From: Castellaniella sp035707805
GTDB lineage: Bacteria > Pseudomonadota > Gammaproteobacteria > Burkholderiales > Burkholderiaceae_B
DNA: 64,000 nucleotides
Direction: 5' to 3'
Assembly (NCBI GenBank): GCA_035707805.1
Contig: DASSTS010000031.1
Location: 1-64,000 of the forward strand
Shown: one piece after another, positions 8,408 to 17,093 of the stretch
How positions within the stretch are numbered: the first letter of the stretch is position 1
Layout of the letters: each line of letters begins with the position of its first letter
Translations under genes and position numbers: made by a program
The notes under the pieces: generated by a model
Databases searched by the model: none
Told to the model about the DNA's origin: nothing
What the model saw: only the letters and a program-made list of their open reading frames with translations

Positions 8408-9313
8408 ATGAAACTTTTGCCAATCATTCTGGCGACTGCCGTCTCGGTCGTGGGCATGACCGCGGCCCAGGCTGAAAACAGCCGGATCGACAAGATCAAG
8501 TCCACGGGCGAATTGACCCTGGGCTATCGCGAATCGTCCATTCCGTTTTCTTATCTGGACGACAACCAGAAGCCCGTCGGTTACTCGATGGACATCTGCT
8601 ACGGCATCGCCGACGCGCTGAAGAAAGACCTCAACCTGCCCAACCTGAAGATCAAGCTGGTGTCCGTGACCTCCTCCACGCGGATCCCGCTGGTGGCCAA
8701 CGGCACGGTGGACATCTCCTGCGGCTCGGCGACCAACAACGCCCAGCGCCAGGAACAGGTCGCCTTCGCGCCCACGACCTTCGTGACGGCCACGCGCTTC
8801 ACGGCCCTGAAGTCCTCCAACCTGAAGGACCTTGCCGATTTCAAGGGCAAGACCGTCGTCTCCACGTCCGGGACCAGCAACCTGAAATGGCTGACCCAGA
8901 CCAACGCCGACCAGAAACTGGGCATGCGCATCATCCCCGCCAAGGATCACTCCGAAGCCTTCCTGACGGTGGCCAATGGCCGCGCCACGGCCTTCTTCAT
9001 GGATGACATCCTGCTGGCCGGCCTGGTGGCCAGCTCGCAGAACGCCAGCGACTGGATGATCAGCGAAAAGGCCTACACGATCGAGCCCTACGGCATGATC
9101 GAGCCCAAGGGCGATCCGAAGTTCAAGACCGCCGTGGACAACGCGGTCAAGGCCATGATGAAGGACGGCAAGATCGACGAGCTGTACAAGAAATGGTTCA
9201 CGTCGCCGATCCCCCCGAAGAACATCAACCTGAACTGGCCGATGACTCCCGAGCTGAAGAAGGTCATCGCGAATCCGACCGATTCGCCCAACCCCGCCGA
9301 CTACAAGCAATAA
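8408..9313 (+). CDS. Amino-acid ABC transporter substrate-binding protein (GltI-like)
   Basis: A 301-residue periplasmic binding protein of the polar/acidic amino-acid family. It has a Sec signal peptide (MKLLPIILATAVSVVG, then a TAAQA cleavage region near residue 22). The mature protein shares the RESSIPFSYLDD, CGSATNNAQRQ, SGTSNLKWL and AKDHSEAF blocks with the glutamate/aspartate binding protein GltI. The Arg in RESS and the Asp in the MDDILLAG segment sit where GltI contacts substrate. It is the first gene of an operon with two permeases, an ATPase and a D-amino-acid aminotransferase. The ligand could therefore be a D-amino acid such as D-Asp, D-Glu or D-Ala rather than L-Glu; this is inference from context. 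AGGAGGA precedes the ATG. Confidence 0.9.
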   Translation: MKLLPIILATAVSVVGMTAAQAENSRIDKIKSTGELTLGYRESSIPFSYLDDNQKPVGYSMDICYGIADALKKDLNLPNLKIKLVSVTSSTRIPLVANGTVDISCGSATNNAQRQEQVAFAPTTFVTATRFTALKSSNLKDLADFKGKTVVSTSGTSNLKWLTQTNADQKLGMRIIPAKDHSEAFLTVANGRATAFFMDDILLAGLVASSQNASDWMISEKAYTIEPYGMIEPKGDPKFKTAVDNAVKAMMKDGKIDELYKKWFTSPIPPKNINLNWPMTPELKKVIANPTDSPNPADYKQ

Positions 9314-9346
9314 GCCGTAGTCCTCAGGGAAACACTGCATAGGTGG

Positions 9347-9379
9347 CGGCACCTCCCGGACTCACCCTGGGAGGTGCCG
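9347..9379 (+). terminator. Hairpin between the binding-protein gene and the permease genes
   Basis: An 11-bp perfect stem (CGGCACCTCCC with its complement) and an 11-base loop, followed by TTTG. It lies 33 bp after the binding-protein stop, in the only sizeable gap of the transporter operon. Such structures often act as partial terminators or 3' mRNA stabilisers that keep binding-protein levels above permease levels. The T-run is short, so a stabilising or attenuating role is more likely than full termination. Confidence 0.55.
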
Positions 9380-9430
9380 TTTGCATCACAGGCGCTGCCG
9401 GCCTTCGGGGGCGCCGCATAGGATATCCGT

Positions 9431-10171
9431 ATGAATTATCACTGGAACTGGCTGATTTTCTGGGCAGATGCTCCTGATGGCACCGGAACCTACCTGCATA
9501 CCCTGATCCGGGGTGCGTATTGGACCCTCGGGGTCTCGGCATTGGCCTGGGTGATCGCCCTGGTCGTGGGCGTCGTGGTCGGCGTCTTCAGAACCACCCG
9601 GATCGCGTGGCTCGAGCGCCTGTGCGCCGGCTACGTCGAACTCTTCCGCAACGTGCCCCTGCTGGTGCAGATGTTCTTGTGGTATTTCGTCTTTCCCGAA
9701 GTCGTCCCGCAGTCGCTGGGCGACGCGATCAAGCAGGCCGATCCCGTCTGGAGCACCTTCTGGACCGCCACGGTGTGCCTGGGGCTGTTCACTTCGTCCC
9801 GGATCGCCGAGCAGGTCCGCGCCGGCGTCACGGCGCTGCCGCGCGGGCAGGACATGGCGGCGACCGCGCTGGGCCTGACCCGGGTGCAGGCCTACCGCTA
9901 CATCCTGCTGCCCATGACGGCGCGCATCATCATGCCCCCGCTCACGTCCGAGGCCTTGAACCTGATCAAGAACTCGTCCATCGCCTTTACCATCGGCCTG
10001 CTGGAAATCACCGGGGCGGCCCGGTCCATGCAGGAATTTTCCTTCCAGATCTTCGAAAGCTTCACGGCGGCGACCATCCTGTACCTCATCATCAATCTGG
10101 TGGTGGTGGTGCTGATGCGCTTGATCGAGAAATGGATCAGCGTGCCGGGCTTCATCGGCACCAAGCGCTAA
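9431..10171 (+). CDS. Amino-acid ABC transporter permease 1 (GltJ-like)
   Basis: A 246-residue inner-membrane permease of the HisMQ family. It has the typical amphipathic start (MNYHWNWLIFWADAP), then several membrane helices from about residue 30. The EAA loop appears as VTALPRGQDMAATALGL near 130-150, the site that contacts the ATPase. The ELFRNVPLLVQMFLWYF segment (about 73-89) is characteristic of GltJ-like permeases. It is followed 9 bp later by the second permease gene, implying a heterodimer. Confidence 0.92.
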   Translation: MNYHWNWLIFWADAPDGTGTYLHTLIRGAYWTLGVSALAWVIALVVGVVVGVFRTTRIAWLERLCAGYVELFRNVPLLVQMFLWYFVFPEVVPQSLGDAIKQADPVWSTFWTATVCLGLFTSSRIAEQVRAGVTALPRGQDMAATALGLTRVQAYRYILLPMTARIIMPPLTSEALNLIKNSSIAFTIGLLEITGAARSMQEFSFQIFESFTAATILYLIINLVVVVLMRLIEKWISVPGFIGTKR

Positions 10172-10180
10172 GGAGACATC

Positions 10181-10870
10181 ATGTCCGGATTCGATTTCGA
10201 AGTCATCTGGCGCACCCTGCCCTACGTGCTCGGCACGGGCCTGGTATTCACCATCAAGCTCACGGTCCTGGCGACCTTGGGGGCCGTGATCCTGGGTACC
10301 CTTATGGCCATGATGCGCCTGTCCTCCAACCGCGTGATCGCGGGGGTGTCGGGCATCTACGTGAACCTGATGCGCGCCCTGCCGCTGATCCTGATCATCT
10401 TCTGGTTCTATTTCCTGGTGCCGTACATCATCGGCTGGGTCACCGGGGCCGGCAGGCCGATCGCGGTCGGCGGGTTCACCTCGGCGCTGATCACCTTCAT
10501 CCTCTTCGAGGCCGCCTATTTCTGCGAGATCATGCGCGCCGGCATCCAGTCGATTCCCTTCGGGCAGGTCGGCGCCGGCTACGCGCTGGGGCTGAACTAC
10601 TGGCAGGTCATGGGGCAGATCGTCCTGCCGCAGGCCTTCCGCAACATGACCCCCGTGCTGCTGACGCAGATGATCGTGCTGTTCCAGGACACGTCGCTGG
10701 TCTACGTGCTGTCGCTCACGGACTTCCTGGGCGCGGCCAACAACATCGCCCAGCGCGACGGGCGCATGGTCGAGATGTTCGTGTTCGCGGCCGTCGTCTA
10801 TTTCATCATTTCCTACATCGCATCCCGCTCGGTCAAGCGGCTTGAGCGTCGTATCGCCATCGTGCGCTAA
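10181..10870 (+). CDS. Amino-acid ABC transporter permease 2 (GltK-like)
   Basis: A 229-residue partner permease of the same family. It has LMRALPLILIIFWFYFLVP at about residues 62-80 and an EAA loop near 122-140 (AGIQSIPFGQVGAGYALGL). A ribosome-binding AGGAGA lies just before the ATG. Together with the preceding permease it would form the membrane channel of the importer; the ATPase gene follows after 17 bp. Confidence 0.92.
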   Translation: MSGFDFEVIWRTLPYVLGTGLVFTIKLTVLATLGAVILGTLMAMMRLSSNRVIAGVSGIYVNLMRALPLILIIFWFYFLVPYIIGWVTGAGRPIAVGGFTSALITFILFEAAYFCEIMRAGIQSIPFGQVGAGYALGLNYWQVMGQIVLPQAFRNMTPVLLTQMIVLFQDTSLVYVLSLTDFLGAANNIAQRDGRMVEMFVFAAVVYFIISYIASRSVKRLERRIAIVR

Positions 10871-10887
10871 GGGCAGGAGTCTCATTC

Positions 10888-11622
10888 ATGATTGAATTCA
10901 AGAACGTCAGCAAGTGGTATGGTTCCTTTCAGGTCCTCACAGACTGCACCACCTCGGTGTCCAAGGGCGAGGTCGTGGTGATCTGCGGCCCGTCCGGGTC
11001 CGGCAAGTCCACCCTCATCAAGACCGCCAACGCACTGGAACCCTTCCAGAAGGGTGAAATCTTCATCGACGGCGTCTCGGTCGGCGCGGCGGGCACCAAT
11101 CTGCCCAAGCTGCGCTCGCGCATCGGCATGGTGTTCCAGCATTTCGAGCTGTTTCCGCACCTGTCGGTCCTGCGCAACCTGACCCTGGCGCAGATCAAGG
11201 TTCTGGGACGCTCCGAGGCAGAGGCCAAGCAGCGCGCCCGGGCCCTGCTAGAGCGCGTCGGCCTGAGCGCCCACATCGACAAGTATCCCGGGCAGCTCTC
11301 CGGCGGCCAGCAGCAGCGCGTGGCCATCGCGCGGGCCCTGGCGATGGACCCGATGGCCATGCTGTTCGACGAGCCCACGTCGGCGCTGGACCCGGAAATG
11401 GTCAACGAGGTGCTGGACGTCATGGTCGACCTGGCCAAGGAAGGCATGACCATGATGGTCGTGACCCACGAAATGGGCTTTGCCCGCAGCGTGGCCGACC
11501 GCGTGATCTTCATGGACCAGGGCTCCATCATCGAGGATTGCACCAAGGACGATTTCTTCGGCGACCCCGAGGCCCGTTCCGACCGCGCCAAACAGTTCCT
11601 TTCCAAAATCCTGCACCACTGA
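10888..11622 (+). CDS. Amino-acid ABC transporter ATP-binding protein (GltL-like)
   Basis: A 244-residue ATPase that energises the importer. Walker A GPSGSGKST is at residues 34-42, the Q-loop FQHFELFPHL near 77-86, the ABC signature LSGGQQQR near 135-142, Walker B MLFDEPTSALDP near 158-169, and the H-loop VTHEMGFA near 192-199. Its length and the HFELFPH Q-loop match the polar-amino-acid (GltL/GlnQ) subgroup. It sits between the permeases and the aminotransferase in one transcription unit. Confidence 0.95.
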   Translation: MIEFKNVSKWYGSFQVLTDCTTSVSKGEVVVICGPSGSGKSTLIKTANALEPFQKGEIFIDGVSVGAAGTNLPKLRSRIGMVFQHFELFPHLSVLRNLTLAQIKVLGRSEAEAKQRARALLERVGLSAHIDKYPGQLSGGQQQRVAIARALAMDPMAMLFDEPTSALDPEMVNEVLDVMVDLAKEGMTMMVVTHEMGFARSVADRVIFMDQGSIIEDCTKDDFFGDPEARSDRAKQFLSKILHH

Positions 11623-11634
11623 TAGGTAAAACAC

Positions 11635-12501
11635 ATGATTCCCGGTGTCGACAATGACAGCATTGTCTATCTGAATGGCGAATACGTCCGGCTGGGCGAT
11701 GCCAAGATCTCGGTCCTGGACCGGGGTTTCATTTTTGGCGACGGCATCTACGAGGTCGTGCCGTGCTACGGCGGCAAGCCCTTCCTGATGCAGAATCACC
11801 TGGCCCGCCTGCAGCGCAGCCTGAAGGCCATCCGCCTCGACGCCGGGCGCAGCACCGCCGACTGGGAAAACCTGGTGCGCGACATCCTGTCGCGCACCGG
11901 CAGCCAGGGCGACTGCACCGTTTACCTGCAGGTCACGCGCGGCGTGGCCAAGCGCGATCATGGATTCCCGCAGGACAGCCAGGCCACGGTGTTCTGCATG
12001 GTCTCGCCCCTGAAGCGCCCCGACGCCCGCAAGCGCGAGGACGGCATGACGGCGGTCAGCATGCCCGACGAGCGCTGGCTGCATTGCGAGATCAAGTCCG
12101 TGTCCCTGCTGGGCAACGTGCTGGCCAAGCAATACGCCACGGATGCCGGCGTGGACGAGGTCCTGCAGTTCCGCGGCGATCACCTGTCCGAGGGCTCGTC
12201 CTGCAATATCTGGGTGGTCAAGGACGGTGTCCTGCGCGCGCCGGAGCGCGACCACCTGATCCTGGAAGGCATCCGCTACGGTTTCCTGGAACAGCTGGCC
12301 GCCCAGGCGGGTGTTCCTTTCGAGTCGCGGCCCATCACCCGCGACGAGGCCGCCAGCGCCGACGAACTGATGCTGTCCTCGGCCACCAAGGAAGTCCTGC
12401 CAATCACGCAGCTCGACGGCAAGCCGGTGGGCACCGGGCGTCCGGGGCCGGTGTACGCGCGCCTGCGCGCCGGCTACGACGCCGCGATCGCGGCCTTGTG
12501 A
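11635..12501 (+). CDS. dat: D-amino-acid aminotransferase (class IV PLP enzyme)
   Basis: A 288-residue fold-type IV aminotransferase. The PLP lysine is in the CEIKSVSLLGNVLAKQYA segment (Lys near residue 146). LTEGSS-type phosphate-binding residues appear as LSEGSSCNIW near 184-193, and a second phosphate-binding region is SSATKEV near 248-254. The VTRGVAKRDHGFP stretch (about 101-113) places Arg and His as in Bacillus D-amino-acid transaminase, where they hold the substrate carboxylate. This favours D-amino-acid over branched-chain specificity. It starts 12 bp after the ATPase gene, so it is cotranscribed with the importer. Likely role: transfer the amino group of imported D-amino acids to 2-oxo acids. 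Branched-chain transaminase or aminodeoxychorismate lyase are less likely alternatives. Confidence 0.87.
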   Translation: MIPGVDNDSIVYLNGEYVRLGDAKISVLDRGFIFGDGIYEVVPCYGGKPFLMQNHLARLQRSLKAIRLDAGRSTADWENLVRDILSRTGSQGDCTVYLQVTRGVAKRDHGFPQDSQATVFCMVSPLKRPDARKREDGMTAVSMPDERWLHCEIKSVSLLGNVLAKQYATDAGVDEVLQFRGDHLSEGSSCNIWVVKDGVLRAPERDHLILEGIRYGFLEQLAAQAGVPFESRPITRDEAASADELMLSSATKEVLPITQLDGKPVGTGRPGPVYARLRAGYDAAIAAL

Positions 12502-12507
12502 TGCCCG

Positions 12508-12528
12508 GCGGCGGCGCCATGCCGCCGC
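12508..12528. terminator. Possible bidirectional terminator between convergent genes
   Basis: An eight-base GC-only stem (GCGGCGGC/GCCGCCGC) with a five-base loop, followed by TGTTT, inside the 31-bp gap between the aminotransferase and the diguanylate cyclase gene. The poor T-run keeps confidence low. Confidence 0.35.
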
Positions 12529-12532
12529 TGTT

Positions 12533-14038
12533 TCAGGCCATCGGCCCGTCCGCGCGCCACCAGGCATACCGGTTCTTGCCGGCGTGCTTGGCGGTGTACA
12601 TGGCGGTGTCGGCCCGGCCCAGCAGGGTGTCGGGGTCGGCGCCGTGCAGCGGATGCAGCGCAGCGCCGATGCTGGCCGAGATCCGGACCTCGATGCCGCT
12701 CAGGTCGAAAGGCCGGGACAACACGTCGAGGATGTCCTGAATGATGCGCTCCGCGTCGGTCTGCGTGTGCAGGCCGTTCAGGATGATGGCGAATTCGTCG
12801 CCGCCGAACCGCGCTACGGTGTCTTCCGAGGCGTCGCGCACGTGGCGCCGGATCCGGCGGGCCACCTGGCGCAGCAGGTCGTCGCCCGTGGCGTGGCCGT
12901 ATCGGTCGTTGACCTCCTTGAAGCCGTCCAGGTCCAGGTACAGGATCGCCGCCATGGCGTGATGGCGGCGCGTGGATTCCAGCGCGCGCACGCAGCGTTC
13001 CTGGAACAGGACGCGGTTGGGCAGGCCGGTCAGCGGATCGTGCCGGGCGGCATGCGCCAGCCGGGTCTCGCTGGCCTGCAGCGCGAGGGTGGCGCCCCGC
13101 TGGCGCGCCAGGCCCATGAACAGGATCGCGGTGAAGCACAGCAGCGCGATCGAGGCCGCGCCGGCGGCCAGCAGGTAGCCGGTGCGCCGGTGCTCGGATC
13201 CGGCCACGGCCTCGGCGTAGGACGTGCCGACCACGACCATCAGCGGATAGTGGTCCAGCGTGCGGTAGCTGACGATGCGGCGGATGCCGTCGATCTCGCC
13301 CTGGTCCACGAGATCGCCGGTGGGGTCCGCCTGGCGCTGGACGAACCAGGATGCGCCGCGGGCGTCCTCGTCGAAGCTGATCCGGCCGCCGGCCTTGCGC
13401 CCGCGCGTGTAGCCGTCCAGGCCGGTGATCTCCAGCAGGCCGTGCACGCCCAGGTCGGCCTGCTGGTAGAAATTGGTCAGGTAGGCCGGGTCGATCGCCA
13501 TGACGATCACCCCGCCGAAGCCTCCGTCGGGCCGGGTGATGCGCAGCGACATCGGGATGCGCCATTGGCCCGACACCCGGCCCAGCACCGCGCGGCTGAC
13601 GAACAGGGCGTCCTGGGTGGCGTCCCGCTGGGCCAGGAAGAAATCGCGGTCCGAGTAATTCACCCCCGGAGGCGTGTGCTGCGTGCTGGCGATGATCGCG
13701 CCGTGTTCGTCGACCACGCTGATGATGGTGAACATGTGTTCGCGGATGACGTTGCGTTTGACCCATCCGGCCAGGTCGGGCGGCGTGCCGTCGCGCACGT
13801 ATTCTTCGCGGGCGAAGGCGGCGACCTGCTCGGCCGCCTTGAGGGTGCGGAAGATGTCCTGCTCGAAGGCGATGGTCAGGTTGGAATTGGCGCGGATGGC
13901 CGCGTCGACGGGCTGGGCGCGTTCGGTGGCGATCAGTTGCAGGACGGCCAGCCAGATGACGCCCAGGATGCTCAGGCACAGCAGCACGATGCTGGCGCAC
14001 AGCGGCTTGTTGAAGGCGTAACGCGGCCCGAGCTCCAT
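12533..14038 (-). CDS. Membrane diguanylate cyclase with periplasmic sensor domain
   Basis: A 501-residue protein. A transmembrane helix spans about residues 12-34, followed by a periplasmic dCache/CHASE-like region of about 250 residues and a second helix near 283-310. The C-terminal GGDEF domain begins HDPLTGLPNR and contains the intact FGGDEF signature near 408-412, so it should make c-di-GMP from two GTP. The usual RxxD inhibitory site five residues before GGDEF reads ASED here, so product feedback through that site is probably lost. The sensory ligand is unknown; proximity to the D-amino-acid locus is suggestive only. It converges with the aminotransferase gene and is divergent from ilvA. 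Confidence 0.9.
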   Translation of the reverse strand: MELGPRYAFNKPLCASIVLLCLSILGVIWLAVLQLIATERAQPVDAAIRANSNLTIAFEQDIFRTLKAAEQVAAFAREEYVRDGTPPDLAGWVKRNVIREHMFTIISVVDEHGAIIASTQHTPPGVNYSDRDFFLAQRDATQDALFVSRAVLGRVSGQWRIPMSLRITRPDGGFGGVIVMAIDPAYLTNFYQQADLGVHGLLEITGLDGYTRGRKAGGRISFDEDARGASWFVQRQADPTGDLVDQGEIDGIRRIVSYRTLDHYPLMVVVGTSYAEAVAGSEHRRTGYLLAAGAASIALLCFTAILFMGLARQRGATLALQASETRLAHAARHDPLTGLPNRVLFQERCVRALESTRRHHAMAAILYLDLDGFKEVNDRYGHATGDDLLRQVARRIRRHVRDASEDTVARFGGDEFAIILNGLHTQTDAERIIQDILDVLSRPFDLSGIEVRISASIGAALHPLHGADPDTLLGRADTAMYTAKHAGKNRYAWWRADGPMA

Positions 14039-14209
14039 GATCCCGATCTTGTGTTCCTGAGGCCCTCACTGTAACGGCTTGTACCGGTTTCGTCGATATG
14101 GGACGACTCCTCGGTCCGCAGCGGGCGCGGCCGCGCGGGGCTGGCGCCGCCCGGTCCCCGATGGCCCTGTGATATTCTTTTCAGCTTCCTTGACCATTCG
14201 TGGCGTGCC

Positions 14210-15718
14210 ATGTCCGTTGATTACCTGAAGCGCATTCTGACGTCCAAAGTCTATGACGTCGCTCATGAAACCGCCCTGGACCCGGCCCCCCGAATCAGCA
14301 AGCGCATCGGCAACACGGTGCTGCTCAAGCGCGAGGACACGCAGCCCGTCTTCAGCTTCAAGCTGCGCGGCGCCTACAACAAGATGGCGCACCTCAGCGC
14401 GGAAGACCTCAAGCGCGGCGTGATCGCCGCCTCGGCCGGCAACCACGCCCAGGGCGTCGCCCTGGCGGCCAGCCGGCTGAAATGCCGCGCCGTGATCGTC
14501 ATGCCCATCACGACTCCCCAGGTCAAGATCGATGCCGTGCGCGCCCTGGGCGGCGAGGTCGTGCTGTTTGGCGACAGCTTCACGGACGCCGCCGAGCACG
14601 CGACCGAGCTGCAGGCCCGGGACGGCCTGACCTTCGTCCATCCCTTCGACGACCCGGATGTGATCGCGGGCCAGGGCACGGTCGGCATGGAGATCCTGCG
14701 CCAGCATCCCGGCCCCATCGATGCCGTGTTCGTCGCGATCGGCGGCGGCGGGCTGATTGCCGGGGTGGCGGCCTACATCAAGCAGCTGCGCCCCGAGATC
14801 CAGGTGATCGGCGTGCAGACCGAGGATTCCGACGCCATGGTGCGCAGCGTGCGTGCGGGCCGGCGGATCAAGCTGGCCGACGTCGGGCTGTTCTCGGACG
14901 GCACGGCGGTCAAGCAGGTCGGCCAGGAGACCTTCCGCCTGGTGCGCGAGTACGTGGACGATTTCGTGACGGTGGATACCGATGCGGTCTGCGCCGGCAT
15001 CAAGGACGTGTTCCAGGACACGCGCAGCGTGCTCGAGCCCGCGGGCGCCCTGGCGCTGGCCGGGGCCAAGCGCTATGCCGCCCAGCAGAAATGGAAGGGC
15101 AAGACGCTGGTGGCCATCACTTGCGGCGCCAACATGAATTTCGACCGCCTGCGTTTCGTGGCGGAACGGGCGGACGTGGGCGAGGCCCGCGAGGCGCTGT
15201 TCGCCATCACCCTGCCGGAAAAGCGCGGCAGTTTCCTGCGCCTGTGCGAGGCCGTCGGCCAGCGTGCGGTCACCGAATTCAATTACCGCATTTCCGATGC
15301 GGAACAGGCCCACGTGTACGTGGGTCTGCAGATCCGCGCGGAAGGCGAGATCGAGAAGCTCGCCGCCCATTTCCGCAAGCTGGATTTCCCCACGCTCGAC
15401 CTCACCGGCAACGAGATGGCCAAGACGCACCTGCGCTACATGGTGGGCGGGCATTCGGGGCTGGCCCGGCACGAGGTGCTGTACCGTTTCGAGTTTCCCG
15501 AGCGCCCGGGCGCGCTGATGAAGTTCCTGGGCGCCATGAATCCCGAATGGAACATCAGCCTGTTCCACTACCGCAATCAGGGCGACGACTACGGCCGCAT
15601 CCTGGTGGGCATTCAGGTGCCGCCCGACGACAAGAAAGCCTTCAAGGATTTTCTGTCGACCCTCGGTTATCCGTATTGGAACGAGACCGACAATCCGGCC
15701 TATCGCCTGTTCCTGTAG
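14210..15718 (+). CDS. ilvA: Biosynthetic threonine ammonia-lyase (threonine dehydratase)
   Basis: A 502-residue PLP enzyme that converts threonine to 2-oxobutanoate, the committed step to isoleucine. The PLP lysine lies in SFKLRGAYNKM near residues 47-57. The Gly-rich phosphate-binding loop appears as IGGGGLIAGV near 179-188. Two ACT-like regulatory domains follow from about 330 to 502; they normally bind isoleucine and valine, so this is the biosynthetic rather than the catabolic form. The length matches the E. coli-type enzyme. The ATG at 14210 begins the usual start of the family. It is monocistronic and converges with phoR 16 bp away. Confidence 0.96.
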   Translation: MSVDYLKRILTSKVYDVAHETALDPAPRISKRIGNTVLLKREDTQPVFSFKLRGAYNKMAHLSAEDLKRGVIAASAGNHAQGVALAASRLKCRAVIVMPITTPQVKIDAVRALGGEVVLFGDSFTDAAEHATELQARDGLTFVHPFDDPDVIAGQGTVGMEILRQHPGPIDAVFVAIGGGGLIAGVAAYIKQLRPEIQVIGVQTEDSDAMVRSVRAGRRIKLADVGLFSDGTAVKQVGQETFRLVREYVDDFVTVDTDAVCAGIKDVFQDTRSVLEPAGALALAGAKRYAAQQKWKGKTLVAITCGANMNFDRLRFVAERADVGEAREALFAITLPEKRGSFLRLCEAVGQRAVTEFNYRISDAEQAHVYVGLQIRAEGEIEKLAAHFRKLDFPTLDLTGNEMAKTHLRYMVGGHSGLARHEVLYRFEFPERPGALMKFLGAMNPEWNISLFHYRNQGDDYGRILVGIQVPPDDKKAFKDFLSTLGYPYWNETDNPAYRLFL

Positions 15719-15734
15719 GCGGACCCGGAGCGCT

Positions 15735-17093
15735 TCAGGCCGCGGCCGGCGGCTGGGGCGGCACCGGCCCGGCGGCGGGCGCGTCTTCGGCCGCCACGGT
15801 CGGCTCGATGCAGACCCGGCTGGCCGGAAAGCGGATCGAGAAGGTGCTGCCGCGGCCCGGCGCGCTCTCGATCTCGAGCGCGGCCTGGTGGCGCAGCGCC
15901 ACGTGCTTGGTGATGGCCAGGCCCAGGCCCGTGCCCCCGGTGGCGCGCGAGCGGCCCCGGTCCACCCGGAAGAACCGCTCGGTCAGGCGGGGGATGTGGG
16001 CCGGATCGACGCCGATCCCGGTATCCCGCACCAGGTAGCGCGCATCGCCGTCGGGCAGGCATTCCCAGCGGACGGTGATGGCGCCCCCGGCCGGCGTGTA
16101 GCGCACGGCGTTGGTCAGCAGATTGCCGATGGCCGAGGACAGCTCGCTGTCCTGACCGATGATGCGCAATTCATCCTGGATCCGGACGTCGAATCGATGC
16201 TGTCCCTTGGACAGCGCCTGGCATTGGGTCAGGGCGGTGCGGATCAGGGCCGGCACCGGGACCGGGGCGCCCGCGCCGTTGGGCGTGGTCTCCAGCGAGG
16301 ACAGGGTGAGCAGGTCAGCCACCAGGGCCTGCATGTTGTGCGCCTGCTGGGACATCAGGTCCAGGTAGTGGCGCCGCTGTTCGACGCTGACGGCCTCTTC
16401 GGGCAGGTCCAGCAGGGTCTCGATGAATCCCGACAGCACGGTCAGGGGCGTGCGCATCTCGTGCGAGACGTTGGCGACGAAATCCTTGCGGGTGCGCTCC
16501 AGGCGCTCGATCTGGGTGATGTCGCGCGTGACCAGCAGGAATTGCCCCGCGCCATAGGGCGCCAGGTGCAGCATCAGCGTGCGGGCCTCGCCGTGGCGGG
16601 CGACGTGCAGGATCAGAGGCTTGTCCCAGCGGTCCTGGCGGGCGTAGCGGGCGAATTCCGGGTCCCGGATGATGTTCAGGATGCTGTGGCCGCGATCCTG
16701 CTGCGGGTCCAGGCCCAGATGCCCGGCGGCGGTCTGGTTGCACCACAGCAGGGATTTGTCCGGCGCCAGCGTCAGCGCGCCGTCGGGCAGCGCCTCGGCC
16801 GCCAGCAGCGCGCGCTGGAAGTTGCGGCTGCGTTCCTGCAGGTCCAGGCGGTTCTGCTTGAGCTTGCGGTAGATGGGGGCGAGGACCTCGTCCCAGGGGC
16901 CCACGGAGGCGGGCGGCGGATCGTCGATGTTGCGCACCCACCGGGCGATGCGGGAGAGCTGCAGGCCGCTCACCAGGATCATGAGCAGCAGCCCCAGGGC
17001 GAAGACCGCCCAGCCGGTGGCCGCCCCCAGCCAGGCGCCCAGCAGCCAGCCCCCCAGGGCCCAGAGTGTGATGGAGACGAGTGTCTTGGTCAT
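15735..17093 (-). CDS. phoR: Phosphate-regulon sensor histidine kinase PhoR
   Basis: A 452-residue kinase. The N-terminus has two closely spaced membrane helices (about residues 7-45), then a PAS domain (about 95-190). The H-box VSHEMRTPLTVLSGF has the phospho-accepting His near 209. The ATPase domain has the N-box NAVRYTPAGG, G1 DTGIGVD and G2 GGTGLGLAI. The architecture matches PhoR. Its ATG overlaps the phoB stop by four bases, so translation is coupled. Unlike many relatives, no pst or phoU genes adjoin it in this window. Confidence 0.93.
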   Translation of the reverse strand: MTKTLVSITLWALGGWLLGAWLGAATGWAVFALGLLLMILVSGLQLSRIARWVRNIDDPPPASVGPWDEVLAPIYRKLKQNRLDLQERSRNFQRALLAAEALPDGALTLAPDKSLLWCNQTAAGHLGLDPQQDRGHSILNIIRDPEFARYARQDRWDKPLILHVARHGEARTLMLHLAPYGAGQFLLVTRDITQIERLERTRKDFVANVSHEMRTPLTVLSGFIETLLDLPEEAVSVEQRRHYLDLMSQQAHNMQALVADLLTLSSLETTPNGAGAPVPVPALIRTALTQCQALSKGQHRFDVRIQDELRIIGQDSELSSAIGNLLTNAVRYTPAGGAITVRWECLPDGDARYLVRDTGIGVDPAHIPRLTERFFRVDRGRSRATGGTGLGLAITKHVALRHQAALEIESAPGRGSTFSIRFPASRVCIEPTVAAEDAPAAGPVPPQPPAAA

